A DNA stretch of 64,000 nt from Streptomyces uncialis (lineage in GTDB: Bacteria; Actinomycetota; Actinomycetes; Streptomycetales; Streptomycetaceae): the NCBI RefSeq assembly GCF_001905345.1, contig NZ_LFBV01000008.1, positions 310,001-374,000 on the forward strand, in the 5' to 3' direction. The position numbers were made by a program, and so were the translations under genes. Shown here piece after piece: positions 51,488 to 60,830 of this stretch. Below the pieces are notes generated by a model. That model ran no database searches and was not told the DNA's origin. It saw only the letters and a list, made by a program, of their open reading frames with translations. Position 1 is the first letter of the stretch, and each line of letters opens with the position of its first letter.

Positions 51488-52824
51488 GCCCGGGCTCCCG
51501 CGTCGTGCGGTTCGGTGGCCTCGGCCGCGGCACGGGCGGCGGCCGGCAGCGCGGCGGCGATCCGCTCGACCGCGCGGTCGTCGTGCGCGGTCGACACGAA
51601 CCAGGACTCGAACGCGGAGGGCGGCAGGTACACGCCCTGCGCGAGCATCGAGTGGAAGAACGCGGTGAAGCGGAACGACTCCTGGCGCTTGGCGTCCGCG
51701 TAGTCACGGACCTCGTCCTCGGTGAAGAACACGGAGAACATGTTCGACGCGCTCTGCACCCGGTGGGCCACACCCTCCTTGGTGAGCGCGTCGGCGACCA
51801 GGGTCCTGATCCGCTCGGCGACGGTGTCGACGGTGACGTACGCCGCTTCGTCGAGGAGCCGCAGCTGGGCGAGCCCGGCGGCCGTCGCCACCGGGTTACC
51901 GGACAGCGTGCCCGCCTGGTAGACCGGTCCGACGGGCGCCAGGGCGGCCATCACATCGGCCCGGCCGCCGAACGCGGCGGCGGGGAAGCCACCGCCCATG
52001 ACCTTGCCGAACGTCATCAGATCGGGCTCGACCCCGTCGATCCCGAACCAGCCCGCCTTCGAGGTGCGGAACCCGGTCATCACCTCGTCCGAGATGAACA
52101 GCGCGCCGTTGTCCCGGCACAGCTCCTTGAGCCCGGCGTTGAACCCCGGGCCCGGCGGGACGACGCCCATGTTGCCCGGGGACGCCTCGGTGATCACACA
52201 GGCGATCTCCCCGGGGTGCGCGGCGAACGCGGCCCGTACGGCTTCGAGGTCGTTGTAGGGCAGCACCACCGTGTCGGCGGCCTGCGCGCCGGTCACGCCG
52301 GGTGTGTCGGGCAGCGCGAAGGTCGCGAGCCCGGACCCGGCCGCGGCGAGCAGCGCGTCGACATGGCCGTGGTAGCACCCGGCGAACTTGACGATCTTGG
52401 CGCGGCCGGTGAACCCGCGGGCCAGCCGGATGGCGGACATGGTCGCCTCGGTACCGCTGGAGACCAGCCGGACCTGCGCCACCGGCGCGACCCGGGCCAC
52501 GATCTCCTCGGCGAGCGCGACCTCGCCCTCACCCGGCGTACCGAACGACGTACCGCGGGCGACGGCCTCCTGGACGGCGGCGATGACCTCGGGGCGGGCG
52601 TGCCCGAGGATCATGGGCCCCCAGGAGCACACGAGGTCGACGTATTCGCGGCCGTCGGCGTCGGTCAGGTACGGGCCCCGCCCGGACACCATGAACCGGG
52701 GCGTACCGCCCACGGCGCGGAAAGCGCGCACGGGAGAGTTCACGCCGCCGGGCGTCACGAGGGCCGCACGGTCGAAAAGCGTCTGCGAAACTGGGGCGTC
52801 AAACGAATAGCTCACACAAGCCAT
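51484..52824 (-). CDS. hemL: Glutamate-1-semialdehyde 2,1-aminomutase
   Basis: 446 residues. A PLP enzyme making 5-aminolevulinate for tetrapyrroles. Family blocks: GGVNSPVRAF, SGTEATMSAIRLARG and the cofactor Lys in MTFGKVMGGGFP. The ATG at 52824 was taken; GGAAG lies upstream. Coupled to the phosphatase. Confidence 0.96.
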   Translation of the reverse strand: MACVSYSFDAPVSQTLFDRAALVTPGGVNSPVRAFRAVGGTPRFMVSGRGPYLTDADGREYVDLVCSWGPMILGHARPEVIAAVQEAVARGTSFGTPGEGEVALAEEIVARVAPVAQVRLVSSGTEATMSAIRLARGFTGRAKIVKFAGCYHGHVDALLAAAGSGLATFALPDTPGVTGAQAADTVVLPYNDLEAVRAAFAAHPGEIACVITEASPGNMGVVPPGPGFNAGLKELCRDNGALFISDEVMTGFRTSKAGWFGIDGVEPDLMTFGKVMGGGFPAAAFGGRADVMAALAPVGPVYQAGTLSGNPVATAAGLAQLRLLDEAAYVTVDTVAERIRTLVADALTKEGVAHRVQSASNMFSVFFTEDEVRDYADAKRQESFRFTAFFHSMLAQGVYLPPSAFESWFVSTAHDDRAVERIAAALPAAARAAAEATEPHDAGARA

Positions 52825-53152
52825 GGTGTCAGAGGCTTCCGGCATCCCGCGTCTCGGTGTTTCACGGCACGTTTCGGCGTGCGGGCGCGGGGGAGGTCAC
52901 TGTCACGATGATCGGGTTGCGCGGCGGGTACCGCGCGCCTCGGAAAAGCAGTCGGGTGGAGATATGCATCGCGGTGGCGGACTGGGCGAGGGCACCGACG
53001 GCCTGGGCCCCCGGCGTGCCCGGCGGGGAAGGCACCGGCGCGAGGCGGAGGCGGGCACGCCGGGGGCGCACATCCCGGCCGGGGCGCATGTCCCCGGCGG
53101 CCGGGACGGGACGGAGCAGGCACGGACGGGAAGCAGGAGCGGGCGGGTGGGG
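52825..53152. other. Gap upstream of hemL and the 53153 gene
   Basis: 328 bp between divergent genes. No gene called. The downstream frame is open through here but the sequence before 53153 is low-complexity Arg/Gly. Confidence 0.5.
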
Positions 53153-53584
53153 GTGACCTACAAATACTTCGGTGCCCCGGACGGCGCCACGGCCGCCAGA
53201 GTGCCCATCTCGATGCGGCCCGAGGAGCTCGGCGGCGATGAGCTGGGCATGGGCGGCATGTTCACCAAGATCAAGCCCGAGACGATGGCCGCGATGGTCC
53301 TCACGGGTATCGAGGGCATACCCCTGCACAAGGTCCCCCCGCTCGAACTGGTCGTCCTCCACCCCGACTACGCCGTCGTCAAGCTGCCCATGACCGTCGT
53401 CGACCCACTGCGCGGTGTCGGTGAGGAAGCGGTCGGCGCCGCCGCGTTCATCTGGTCCACGGTCCCCGACCGGGGCGGACCCCGCGACGCGTTCAACGTC
53501 TACCAACTCCTGCACGAGTGGCAGGACTTCTCGCACCGTCTGCATGAGGCCGGCCACCAGCCGTACTGCCTGGTCTGGCCCTGA
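53153..53584 (+). CDS. Conserved hypothetical protein
   Basis: 143 residues from a GTG with a G-rich ribosome site. VTYKYFGAPDGATAARVPIS and IPLHKVPPLELVVLHPDYAV look folded and free of low complexity; no domain is recognised and no signal or membrane segment is present. It follows divergently from hemL. The function is unknown. Confidence 0.7.
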   Translation: MTYKYFGAPDGATAARVPISMRPEELGGDELGMGGMFTKIKPETMAAMVLTGIEGIPLHKVPPLELVVLHPDYAVVKLPMTVVDPLRGVGEEAVGAAAFIWSTVPDRGGPRDAFNVYQLLHEWQDFSHRLHEAGHQPYCLVWP

Positions 53585-53585
53585 C

Positions 53586-54236
53586 AGGTCGCCTTCGCTT
53601 GCGCTTCGTAGGTCTGTCCGGGTGGGCGCACTTGTTTCCTGTGCCGTCGCTCGGTGGGTTTGCGCAGTTCCCCGCGGGTCGCCTTCGCTTGCGCTTCGTA
53701 GGTCTGTCCGGGTGGGCGGACTCCGTTCCTGTGCCGTCGCTCGGTGGGTTTGCGCAGTTCCCCGCGCCCCTTTGGGGCGCGTTCTGTTTGTTCTTCGGGT
53801 CGGTGCCGGTCGGGATTCTCCGTCCTCGATCCGACACGCTCGGCACGACGTCCCCTTGCCCGACTGAAGAGCATCGGAGTCTGCGGGCAGAGATTCCCGC
53901 CCACCCCCTTACGTGAGTCCGGCGACTGCGCGAGGAGGGGGGTTTGAACCCCGACCCCGGTCGCTGACAGCCCGCAGCCGGACGGCAGCCCCAGGAGGGC
54001 GCCCCCAAAGGGGCGCGGGGAACTGCGCACCCACCGAGCGACCCGAACGGGAACAAGCGCGCCCAGATGGGAACCCCAGGGGCGCGAGGAACCGCGCACC
54101 CCCGGACCTACCCGCACAGGAACACGTACGCCCAGATGGGGAACCCCAGGGGCGCGGGGAACCGCGCACCCCCGGACCTACCCGCACGGGGACACGTACG
54201 GCCGGGTGGGGAACCCCAGGGGCGCGAGTGGGGGCG
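53586..54236. repeat. Intergenic repeat locus E
   Basis: Left arm with two reverse units (CGCCTTCGCTTGCGCTTCG, then CAGTTCCCCGCG), the element, and a right arm of four Y-type forward units at about 54008, 54079, 54148 and 54218. It fills the gap to the glycosyltransferase region. No gene is supported. Confidence 0.87.
53752..54028. repeat. Inverted-repeat-bounded element, copy E (277 bp)
   Basis: Same length as copy C. Ends GCGCAGTTCCCCGCGCCCC plus TTTGGGGCGC and GCGCCCCCAAAGGGGCG plus CGGGGAACTGCGC. Core 53808-53901, then CGACTGCGCGAGGAG and GGTTTGAACCCCG. Confidence 0.82.
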
Positions 54237-54401
54237 ACCCGGGACGCCGGGGCCGAGCTGCCCGACGGTTGTTCGTAACCCAGCCGTGCCCAACGGCGTT
54301 CCAGGGATGTACACCGCCCGGCCGGGTGGAAGGCAGGGGCGCGGTGTACGCGGAAGTGACGTGCGCGTGTGGTGCGTGGGACGTGGAGCGGAAGGAAGCG
54401 C

Positions 54402-54515
54402 ATGGAGCCGCCGGAGTATCCGAGGGACACCGTCGGGGGCGTTCGGAGCGCCGTCCGGGTGAGCAGACGCGGTGCCGGAACCGCGAACGACCGGGCACGG
54501 GAGGCACACGTATGA
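54402..54515 (+). CDS. 37-residue upstream ORF coupled to the glycosyltransferase
   Basis: ATG at 54402 with GGAAGGAAG six bases before it, an excellent ribosome site. The product begins MEPPEYPRDTVGG and is Arg-rich at the end. Its TGA overlaps the glycosyltransferase ATG (ATGA). It is unlike other known leaders; it may simply set up coupling or be a small protein. Confidence 0.55.
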   Translation: MEPPEYPRDTVGGVRSAVRVSRRGAGTANDRAREAHV

Positions 54516-55789
54516 AGATCGCGTTCCTGCTGCACAACGCGTACGCGATCGGCGGCACCATCCGCACCACCCTCAATCTCGCCGCCGCCCTCTGCGACCG
54601 GCACGAGGTCGAGATCGCGTCGATGATGCGGCACCGCGAGCAGCCCCGGTTCGCGGTGGACCCGCGCGTCACGCTCGTCCCGCTGGTCGACACCCGCGCG
54701 GGACGGGGCGACGCGGAGCGCCCCGAGTTCCATGAGCCCGCCGAGGACTTCCCCGCCCAGGACAAACGGCACCACCAGTACAGCCGGCTGGTGGACCTGC
54801 GCGCCCGGGAGTACCTGAAGGGCTGCGACGCCGATGTGATCTTCGGGACCCGGCCCGGGGTGAATGTGTACCTCTCGCTGTTCGGCCCGCCGACCGCGCT
54901 GCGGATCGCCCAGGAGCATCTGCGCCACGACGCGCACGGCAAGGAGCTGCGGGGCGTCCTGGCCCGGCACTACCGCACGCTGGACGCGCTGGTCACGATG
55001 ACCGAGGCGGACGCGGTGGCGTACCGCTCGCGGATGCGGCTGCCGGGCGTACCGGTCGTCCCCGTGCCGAACATCGTGCCCGCGCCCCGGGGCGTCGTCC
55101 CGTCGGACGGCTCCGCGAAGGTGATCGCCGCGGCGGGACGGCTGGCCAGGGGGAAACGGTTCGACCTGCTGATCGAGGCGTTCGGGAAGGTCGCCGGGGA
55201 GCAGCCCGACTGGCAGCTGCGGATCTACGGCGGCGGCGCCCAGCAGGAACGGCTCCAGCAGCTCGTGGACGCGCGGGAGCTGGGCGGGCGCGCGGTGCTG
55301 ATGGGCCCGCGCTCCCCCATCGAACCGGAGTTCGCGAAGGCGTCGCTGGTGGTCAGCGCGTCCGACGCGGAGTCGTTCGGGATGACCCTGGTCGAGGCGA
55401 TGCGCTGCGGGGTGCCGGTGATCAGCACGGACTGCCCGCTGGGGCCCGCGGAAATCATCAGCGACGGTGTCGACGGCAGGCTCGTGCCCGTCGGGGACGC
55501 CCCGGCCCTCGCCGCGGCGATGCTCGACCTGATCGGCGACGGCTCCGGCCGCAGGGCGATGGGCAGCGCGGCCCTGGAGAGCGCCCGGCGCTTCGACCCG
55601 GGCCCGATCGTCACCCGCTACGAGTCGCTGTTCGCGGAGCTGGGCACCTCCCGGGGCCGCCGCTACCGCAGGCGCACCCGCGCGCGTTACGCGGCGTCCC
55701 TGCGCCGCAGACTGCGGCGCCCGGCCCGGCAGGTACGGCGCTGGCGCAAGCGGCTCACGACCCGCCTGCGCGCGTGGCGAGCCGCCTGA
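54512..55789 (+). CDS. Glycosyltransferase family 4 protein
   Basis: 425 residues. N-terminal GT-B domain (MKIAFLLHNAYAIGGTIRTT) and C-terminal donor domain (AAGRLARGKRFDLLIEAFGK, SDAESFGMTLVEAMRCGVPV, STDCPLGPAEII). The last 45 residues are extremely basic (RRRTRARYAASLRRRLRR and more), perhaps for membrane or nucleic-acid contact. A GGGAGG site lies before its ATG. It probably builds an extracellular or wall glycan; donor and acceptor are not known. Confidence 0.92.
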   Translation: MKIAFLLHNAYAIGGTIRTTLNLAAALCDRHEVEIASMMRHREQPRFAVDPRVTLVPLVDTRAGRGDAERPEFHEPAEDFPAQDKRHHQYSRLVDLRAREYLKGCDADVIFGTRPGVNVYLSLFGPPTALRIAQEHLRHDAHGKELRGVLARHYRTLDALVTMTEADAVAYRSRMRLPGVPVVPVPNIVPAPRGVVPSDGSAKVIAAAGRLARGKRFDLLIEAFGKVAGEQPDWQLRIYGGGAQQERLQQLVDARELGGRAVLMGPRSPIEPEFAKASLVVSASDAESFGMTLVEAMRCGVPVISTDCPLGPAEIISDGVDGRLVPVGDAPALAAAMLDLIGDGSGRRAMGSAALESARRFDPGPIVTRYESLFAELGTSRGRRYRRRTRARYAASLRRRLRRPARQVRRWRKRLTTRLRAWRAA

Positions 55790-55907
55790 GACGGCGACGG
55801 CGGTCCCGCGTACTCACCGGCGGCGGTCCCCCGCGCTCCGGACGGCCGCCCCGGTGCACTCCGGTGCGCGCGGGAGCCGGTCCGCCGTCGGACCCACGGG
55901 CACGGCT

Positions 55908-55945
55908 ACGCGCGCGTGGCGGACGTTCGTCGGCCACGCGCGCGT
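55908..55945. terminator. Hairpin terminator between convergent genes
   Basis: ACGCGCGCGTGGC and its exact complement GCCACGCGCGCGT, 12-base loop, between the glycosyltransferase and the convergent FMN reductase. Confidence 0.8.
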
Positions 55946-56039
55946 GGGGTACTTCTCCGTGCCGTTCCCTGTGGTGCCGTTGTCGGCACTGCCGTGGTGT
56001 CGCGGTCCGTGCTGCCGTCGACCGTGGTGCCCGGCAGGG

Positions 56040-56708
56040 TCACCGGACCTTCAGGGCCGCGAGCTGCTGCTCGAAGGGGACGACCCGGTCCTTGAGGGAG
56101 CCGGTCCCGAGCGGGCGGTCCTCGACGGAGCCGACCGTACGGGGTGCCTGCCCGCGCGCGGGCGCCGCGCCCCGCTCCTGCGCGGGGACCGTCGCGGACG
56201 GGGCGGTGAGGGCGACCAGTTCCCCGGCGGCCCGCTCGATGCGCTCGGCGAGCCCCTCGGCGCCCCAGTCCTCGGACGCCGCGTACACCCCGGTCGGGAC
56301 GACGACGGCCCGCAGATAGCCGAACAGCGGCCGCAGGGCGTGGTCGAGGACCAGCGAGTGGCGTCCGGTGCCCCCGGTGGCGCCGATGAGGACCGGCTTC
56401 CCGCTCAGCGCGTCCTTGTCGATCACGTCGAAGAACGACTTGAACAGTCCGCTGTAGGAGGCCGAGAACACGGGCGAGACCACGATCAGGGCGTCCGCCT
56501 CCGCCACCTTCCCCAGCGCCGCCTCCAGGGCGGGCGCCGGGAAGCCGGTGACGAAGTTGTTCGCGATGTCGACGGCCAGGTCACGCAGTTCGATGACGTG
56601 GACGTCCGTCCCCGGGGCCCCGCGCACGGCCGACTCGGTGAGCCGGTCCGCGAGCAGCCGGGTGGACGAGGGGACACTCAGTCCGGCGGATACGACGACG
56701 AGCTTCAT
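56040..56708 (-). CDS. CE1759-type NAD(P)H-dependent FMN reductase
   Basis: 222 residues. Flavodoxin-like fold: VVVSAGLSVPSSTRLLADRL and VVSPVFSASYSGLFKSFFDV. It probably supplies reduced FMN to the adjacent luciferase-like monooxygenase, whose stop it overlaps by four bases. The C-terminal 60 residues are low-complexity. Confidence 0.93.
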   Translation of the reverse strand: MKLVVVSAGLSVPSSTRLLADRLTESAVRGAPGTDVHVIELRDLAVDIANNFVTGFPAPALEAALGKVAEADALIVVSPVFSASYSGLFKSFFDVIDKDALSGKPVLIGATGGTGRHSLVLDHALRPLFGYLRAVVVPTGVYAASEDWGAEGLAERIERAAGELVALTAPSATVPAQERGAAPARGQAPRTVGSVEDRPLGTGSLKDRVVPFEQQLAALKVR

Positions 56709-57832
56709 GCGGTGGTCACCTCCTGCTTCCTGCCGTTGTCGTTGCCGTTGTCCTTGCCGCTGCGGGCGGCGGCAAGCAGCGAGCCGTGGGTGGGGGCGTC
56801 CGGCACGTTCGCGGGGCGGTTCTTGGCGAACTCCTTGCGCAGTACCGGCACGACCTCCTCGCCGAGCAGGTCGAGCTGCTCCAGGACCGTCTTGAGCGGC
56901 AGTCCCGCGTGGTCGACGAGGAACAGCTGACGCTGGTAGTCGCCCGCGTACTCACGGAACGACAGCGTCTTCTCGATGACCTCCTGCGGCGAGCCCACGG
57001 TCAGCGGCGTCTGCTGCGTGAAGTCCTCCAGGGACGGACCGTGCCCGTAGACGGGCGCGTTGTCGAAGTACGGACGGAAGTCGCGTACCGCGTCCTGCGA
57101 GTTCTTCCGCATGAACACCTGACCGCCGAGTCCGACGATGGCCTGTTCGGCGGTGCCGTGCCCGTAGTGGGCGTACCGCTCGCGGTAGAGCTCCACCATC
57201 CGCTGGGTGTGCTGCTTGGGCCAGAAGATGTTGTTGTGGAAGAAGCCGTCACCGTAGTAGGCGGCCTGCTCCGCGATCTCCGGGGAGCGGATCGAACCGT
57301 GCCACACGAAGGGCGGCTGCCCGTCGAGGGGGCGCGGCGTCGAGGTGAACGACTGGAGCGGCGTACGGAAGTTGCCCTCCCAGTCGACGACGTCCTCGCG
57401 CCACAGCCGGTGCAGCAGCGCGTAGTTCTCGATCGCCATCGGGATGCCCTGGCGGATGTCCTTGCCGAACCACGGATACACCGGGCCGGTGTTGCCGCGG
57501 CCCATCATCACGTCCACCCGGCCGTTCGCGAGGTGCTGGAGCATCGCGAAGTCCTCGGCGATCTTCACCGGGTCGTTGGTGGTGATCAGCGTGGTCGACG
57601 TGGACAGGATCAGGTTCTCGGTGCGGGCCGCGATCCAGCCGAGCATGGTCGTCGGGGACGACGGTACGAACGGCGGGTTGTGGTGCTCACCGGTCGCGAA
57701 GACGTCGAGCCCGACCTCCTCGGCCTTCAGCGCGATCGCCGTCATCGCGTTGATCCGCTCGTGCTCGGACGGAACACGGCCGTTCGTCGGATCGGTCGTG
57801 ACATCGCCGACGCTGAAGATCCCGAACTGCAT
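56705..57832 (-). CDS. CE1758-type luciferase-like monooxygenase
   Basis: 375 residues. TIM-barrel luciferase-like enzyme (MQFGIFSVGDVTTDP, LDVFATGEHHNPPFVPSSP, GRVDVMMGRGNTGPVYPWFG). With the following FMN reductase it forms the two-component pair described in corynebacteria as CE1758-CE1759. Substrate not known. The ATG at 57832 follows the GTTGA-N4-TCAAC palindrome by about 20 bases. Confidence 0.93.
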   Translation of the reverse strand: MQFGIFSVGDVTTDPTNGRVPSEHERINAMTAIALKAEEVGLDVFATGEHHNPPFVPSSPTTMLGWIAARTENLILSTSTTLITTNDPVKIAEDFAMLQHLANGRVDVMMGRGNTGPVYPWFGKDIRQGIPMAIENYALLHRLWREDVVDWEGNFRTPLQSFTSTPRPLDGQPPFVWHGSIRSPEIAEQAAYYGDGFFHNNIFWPKQHTQRMVELYRERYAHYGHGTAEQAIVGLGGQVFMRKNSQDAVRDFRPYFDNAPVYGHGPSLEDFTQQTPLTVGSPQEVIEKTLSFREYAGDYQRQLFLVDHAGLPLKTVLEQLDLLGEEVVPVLRKEFAKNRPANVPDAPTHGSLLAAARSGKDNGNDNGRKQEVTTA

Positions 57833-57853
57833 GACTGCTCACCCTCAGAAGTG

Positions 57854-57867
57854 GTTGATTGTTCAAC
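57854..57867. promoter_or_regulatory. MarR-like palindrome upstream of the monooxygenase
   Basis: GTTGA-TTGT-TCAAC, 22 bp before the ATG. The TTGA-N4-TCAA core is typical of MarR operators; no MarR gene is in the window. Confidence 0.55.
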
Positions 57868-58010
57868 TACACCGACAGAACGGTACCCCGGCACAAGGTA
57901 TTCCCGCACCCCGGCGGGGGCGTGGGAGGGGGCTCACGGGGATCGGTGGGGGGCGGTGAGGGGCGGTGTGAGGGTGTCGGCGTGGGGCTGGAGGGGCCGG
58001 AGCGGGCGCC

Positions 58011-58050
58011 GGAGGGCCCGGTGGGCGCTTCCACGCCCGCCGGGCCCTCC
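58011..58050 (-). terminator. Hairpin terminator
   Basis: GGAGGGCCCGG-T-GGGCG pairs with CGCCC-G-CCGGGCCCTCC around a six-base loop, 87 bases beyond the stop of the 58137-58772 gene. Confidence 0.82.
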
Positions 58051-58136
58051 CGATCGCCTTCCGCGCCCTGCGGCGGCCACAGCCCCCGCCACGGGCGCCG
58101 GACACCCCCGCTATGGCCGCCGCGCCCCCGTCTCCG

Positions 58137-58772
58137 CTACGGCCGCGTCCACCCCGGGTCGCGGCCGGTGACCGCCAGCAGCCGCTCGAAGTCCGGCGCG
58201 TCCTCCCGCACCGGGAGCGGTTCGGCGAACATCCCCATCCGCCGGGCCGTGGGCGCCAGCCCCGTCACCGCCGTCGCCAGGACGGGCACCACCCCGGCGC
58301 CCCCGGGATCGGGCCGGTACTCCCGCCCCGTGGCCCGCGCGAGGTCCCACGCGTGGACCGTGAGGTCCAGCAGCACCAGGCACCCCACCGTCCGCGCGGG
58401 CATGTCCATCGCCCCCGTGGTGCCCTCCTCCGCGCCCGGCGCCGACCAGACCCGGACCAGCTCGTCCACGGCGGCGGCGAAGGACTCCCGCCAGTGCCCG
58501 TCCGTTCCCACCACGTCCGGGGTGTCACCGAAGTCGGACGGCTTCTTCAGCGCCAGCTCGCGGAACTGCGTCACCACCTGGAACAGATGGTTCACCAGCG
58601 CCCGCACGTCGTAGTCGGCACACGGCGTGGCCGCCGCCAGCGCGTCGTCCGGCACCGCGCGGACCAGGGAGACCGCCTGCCCGCCCGAGGCGCCGAGCAG
58701 CGGCCCCAGAGCGGGCCCCGGCGGGTAGCGGTCGGCGGATGCGGATGCGGGGTCCTTCGGGAGATCGCTCAT
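58137..58772 (-). CDS. TIGR03086 family mycothiol-type metal-binding protein
   Basis: 211 residues. DinB-like four-helix bundle with the maleylpyruvate-isomerase N-terminal pattern: DYDVRALVNHLFQVV, DELVRVWSAPG, LDLTVHAWDLARATGREYR; the His residues are the likely metal ligands. Relatives use mycothiol as thiol cofactor. Divergent from the AraC gene. Confidence 0.9.
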   Translation of the reverse strand: MSDLPKDPASASADRYPPGPALGPLLGASGGQAVSLVRAVPDDALAAATPCADYDVRALVNHLFQVVTQFRELALKKPSDFGDTPDVVGTDGHWRESFAAAVDELVRVWSAPGAEEGTTGAMDMPARTVGCLVLLDLTVHAWDLARATGREYRPDPGGAGVVPVLATAVTGLAPTARRMGMFAEPLPVREDAPDFERLLAVTGRDPGWTRP

Positions 58773-58878
58773 ACGGCCACCGTACGAACGGCCCCCGGCC
58801 ACCGCTTGAAGAAACGCGACAGCCCGGCCGGGACGAACGCGGCAGCCCGGTCGGGAAGGCCACGCATACGATCCCCCC

Positions 58879-59709
58879 ATGGCCGCTCCACGCCGGGACA
58901 CCAGGGGCATCGTCGACGCGGACGAACTGCTCGCCCGGGTCCGCTTCCGCCGGTACCTCCCCGCCGGGGCGCTGCGCCCGTACCTGGAGCACTACTGGCT
59001 GATCGACTGGGACCTCACCGAGCCGTACGCCACCCATGTCGTCCCGCACCCGTCGGTCAACATCGTCTTCCAGCAGGACCAGGAGCCCCGCGGCGAGGTC
59101 GCGGGCATCGGGCTCGGGCTGTTCACCCGGAAGCTGGAGCGGCGGGGCCGGGTCAGCGGTGTCCAGTTCCGCCCGGGAGGCTTCCGGCCCTTCGCGCCGC
59201 ACGCGCCCGTGTCCCGGTGGACCGGCTGGCACCTCCCCCTCACGGACGTGCTGCGCGCGCCCGGCGGCGACCCGGTCCCCGACCCCGATCCGGACGCCTT
59301 CCTGGCGCCCGACGACGACCACGCGCGCGTGGCCGCGCTCGACGCCTTCCTGCTGGGTCTCGGCCCGCACGGCGAAGGTCCCGCGCCCGACCCCCGGGCC
59401 GGCCTCGCGACGGCCCTGGCCGACCGCGTCCGCCACGACCGGTCCCTGCGGCGGGTGACCGACCTCGCGCGCGAGGCGGGCCTGACGGTACGGGCCGTCC
59501 AGCGGCTGTTCGCGGCGTACGTCGGGGTGGGACCCAAGTGGATCATCCTGCGCCACCGGGTGCACGAGGTGCTGGAGCACGCGGAGAACGACCGGGCCGT
59601 CGACTGGGCGGCCCTCGCCGCCGACCTCGGCTACGCCGACCAGGCCCACCTCGTACGGGACTTCACCGCGACCGTCGGCGTACCCCCGGCCGCGTACCGC
59701 CGCCACTGA
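58879..59709 (+). CDS. AraC family transcriptional regulator
   Basis: 276 residues. N-terminal sensing domain (YLPAGALRPYLEHYWLIDWD, GVQFRPGGFRPF), linker, C-terminal AraC DNA-binding domain (DLAREAGLTVRAVQRLFAAY, DLGYADQAHLVRDFTATVG). Ligand unknown; possibly controls the divergent TIGR03086 gene. Confidence 0.92.
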   Translation: MAAPRRDTRGIVDADELLARVRFRRYLPAGALRPYLEHYWLIDWDLTEPYATHVVPHPSVNIVFQQDQEPRGEVAGIGLGLFTRKLERRGRVSGVQFRPGGFRPFAPHAPVSRWTGWHLPLTDVLRAPGGDPVPDPDPDAFLAPDDDHARVAALDAFLLGLGPHGEGPAPDPRAGLATALADRVRHDRSLRRVTDLAREAGLTVRAVQRLFAAYVGVGPKWIILRHRVHEVLEHAENDRAVDWAALAADLGYADQAHLVRDFTATVGVPPAAYRRH

Positions 59710-59777
59710 CCCGGACGGTCGGCGCGGGGACGGTCGGACGGCACCGGGGCGGCTGTCAGCAGTGGTCGCGCGGCCGG

Positions 59778-60434
59778 TCAGAAGTGGTAGACGTCCCCCG
59801 TGTCCAGCACCAGCACCTCGTGCTCGTTGTTCTCGGGGTTGCCGTCCCGCGCGCCGCCGTTCCACAGCGTGCCGATCCGCAGGGTCACCTCGCTGGGCGC
59901 GCCCTGGAACCGGACCGGTACGTCGATCCGCTCCCCGAGGCTGCCCGCCACCAGCCCGCCCGTCCGGCACACCAGGGACGAGCGGTCCGCCCGTACGCAC
60001 GACGCGGGCAGGGACTGGCCGTCCGCGAGCGGCTCGGACCAGTCCAGCCGAACGGTGGCGTCGTCGATGTCGGCCGGACCGAAGTTCTGCGGGGTGAACC
60101 GCAGCTCGGCCCCGCCCCCCGCCAGGGACACACTCCCGTGCTGAGCCAGATCGGCCTCCGGCTCGGGCGGCGCGGGAGCGGTCACGGGTGGCACGGGTTC
60201 GGTCGTGGACGGCACGGGGTCGGTCCTGGACGGCGCGGGGGTGTTCGCGGCCGGCACGAGGGTGCTCATCGGCGCCGCTCCCCCCACCACGAGCACCACC
60301 GCGCCCATCACGGCCGCCGCACCCACCCCCCGGCCCCCTCGTCCGCCCCGTACGGCCCGGACGGCCCCCGCCCACCGCGCACCGCCCCGTTCCGCCGTCG
60401 CCGCACACCCGCGCGTCGCGTCCACCACTCGCAC
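59778..60434 (-). CDS. Membrane-anchored exported protein of unknown function
   Basis: 218 residues. A cytoplasmic basic N-terminus, one helix (GAAAVMGAVVLVVGGAAP, residues 35-55), a Thr/Pro spacer and an outer beta-rich domain (ELRFTPQNFGPADIDDATV, VCRTGGLVAGSLGERIDVP, RDGNPENNEHEVLVLDTGD) like a CARDB/DUF11-type Ig fold with two Cys. GTG at 60434 follows GGAGG. No known family is certain. Confidence 0.7.
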   Translation of the reverse strand: MRVVDATRGCAATAERGGARWAGAVRAVRGGRGGRGVGAAAVMGAVVLVVGGAAPMSTLVPAANTPAPSRTDPVPSTTEPVPPVTAPAPPEPEADLAQHGSVSLAGGGAELRFTPQNFGPADIDDATVRLDWSEPLADGQSLPASCVRADRSSLVCRTGGLVAGSLGERIDVPVRFQGAPSEVTLRIGTLWNGGARDGNPENNEHEVLVLDTGDVYHF

Positions 60435-60632
60435 CCACTCCTCCGGCCGCCGCTCACCCGCCACCACACCTCGATGTATCCCCGATGCCTCCCGGGGCAG
60501 GCGCCACCCAACAGGTGACGGCACCGGGCACCGGGACGGGCGGTCGCGACCCGGCACGGCACAGGGCGGCCGGACAGGGCCGGACTCGGCACCCGGCGGC
60601 CCGGCGGAGCCCGGCCGACCGCCGGACCGGGG

Positions 60633-60664
60633 TTGTCCACAGGTGGGGCGACGGGTTGTCCACA
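60633..60664. promoter_or_regulatory. Two DnaA boxes (TTGTCCACA)
   Basis: Exact copies at 60633-60641 and 60656-60664, same orientation, 23 bp apart, in the 396-bp gap between the exported protein and the SDR gene. They match the preferred Streptomyces DnaA box. The rest of the gap shows nothing. Confidence 0.65.
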
Positions 60665-60830
60665 GGCCCGCCACGGGTCGGTGGCGCCGACCTATCCTGA
60701 AGCGGCACGCAGCCGTCCCCGGGCCCCGGCCCGGACCCGCACGGGCCGTACCAGCACACGAGCCGTCCGCGTGGACCCGGCCCGCGCTGTTCACCCAGTC
60801 CGTCCCACCGCCCAGGCCGAGGAGCCCCGC

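Noticed and set aside
58525..60438. 637-codon minus-strand frame opposite the AraC gene
   Set aside because: It joins shadow frames of two real genes; the AraC gene on the other strand has full family motifs.
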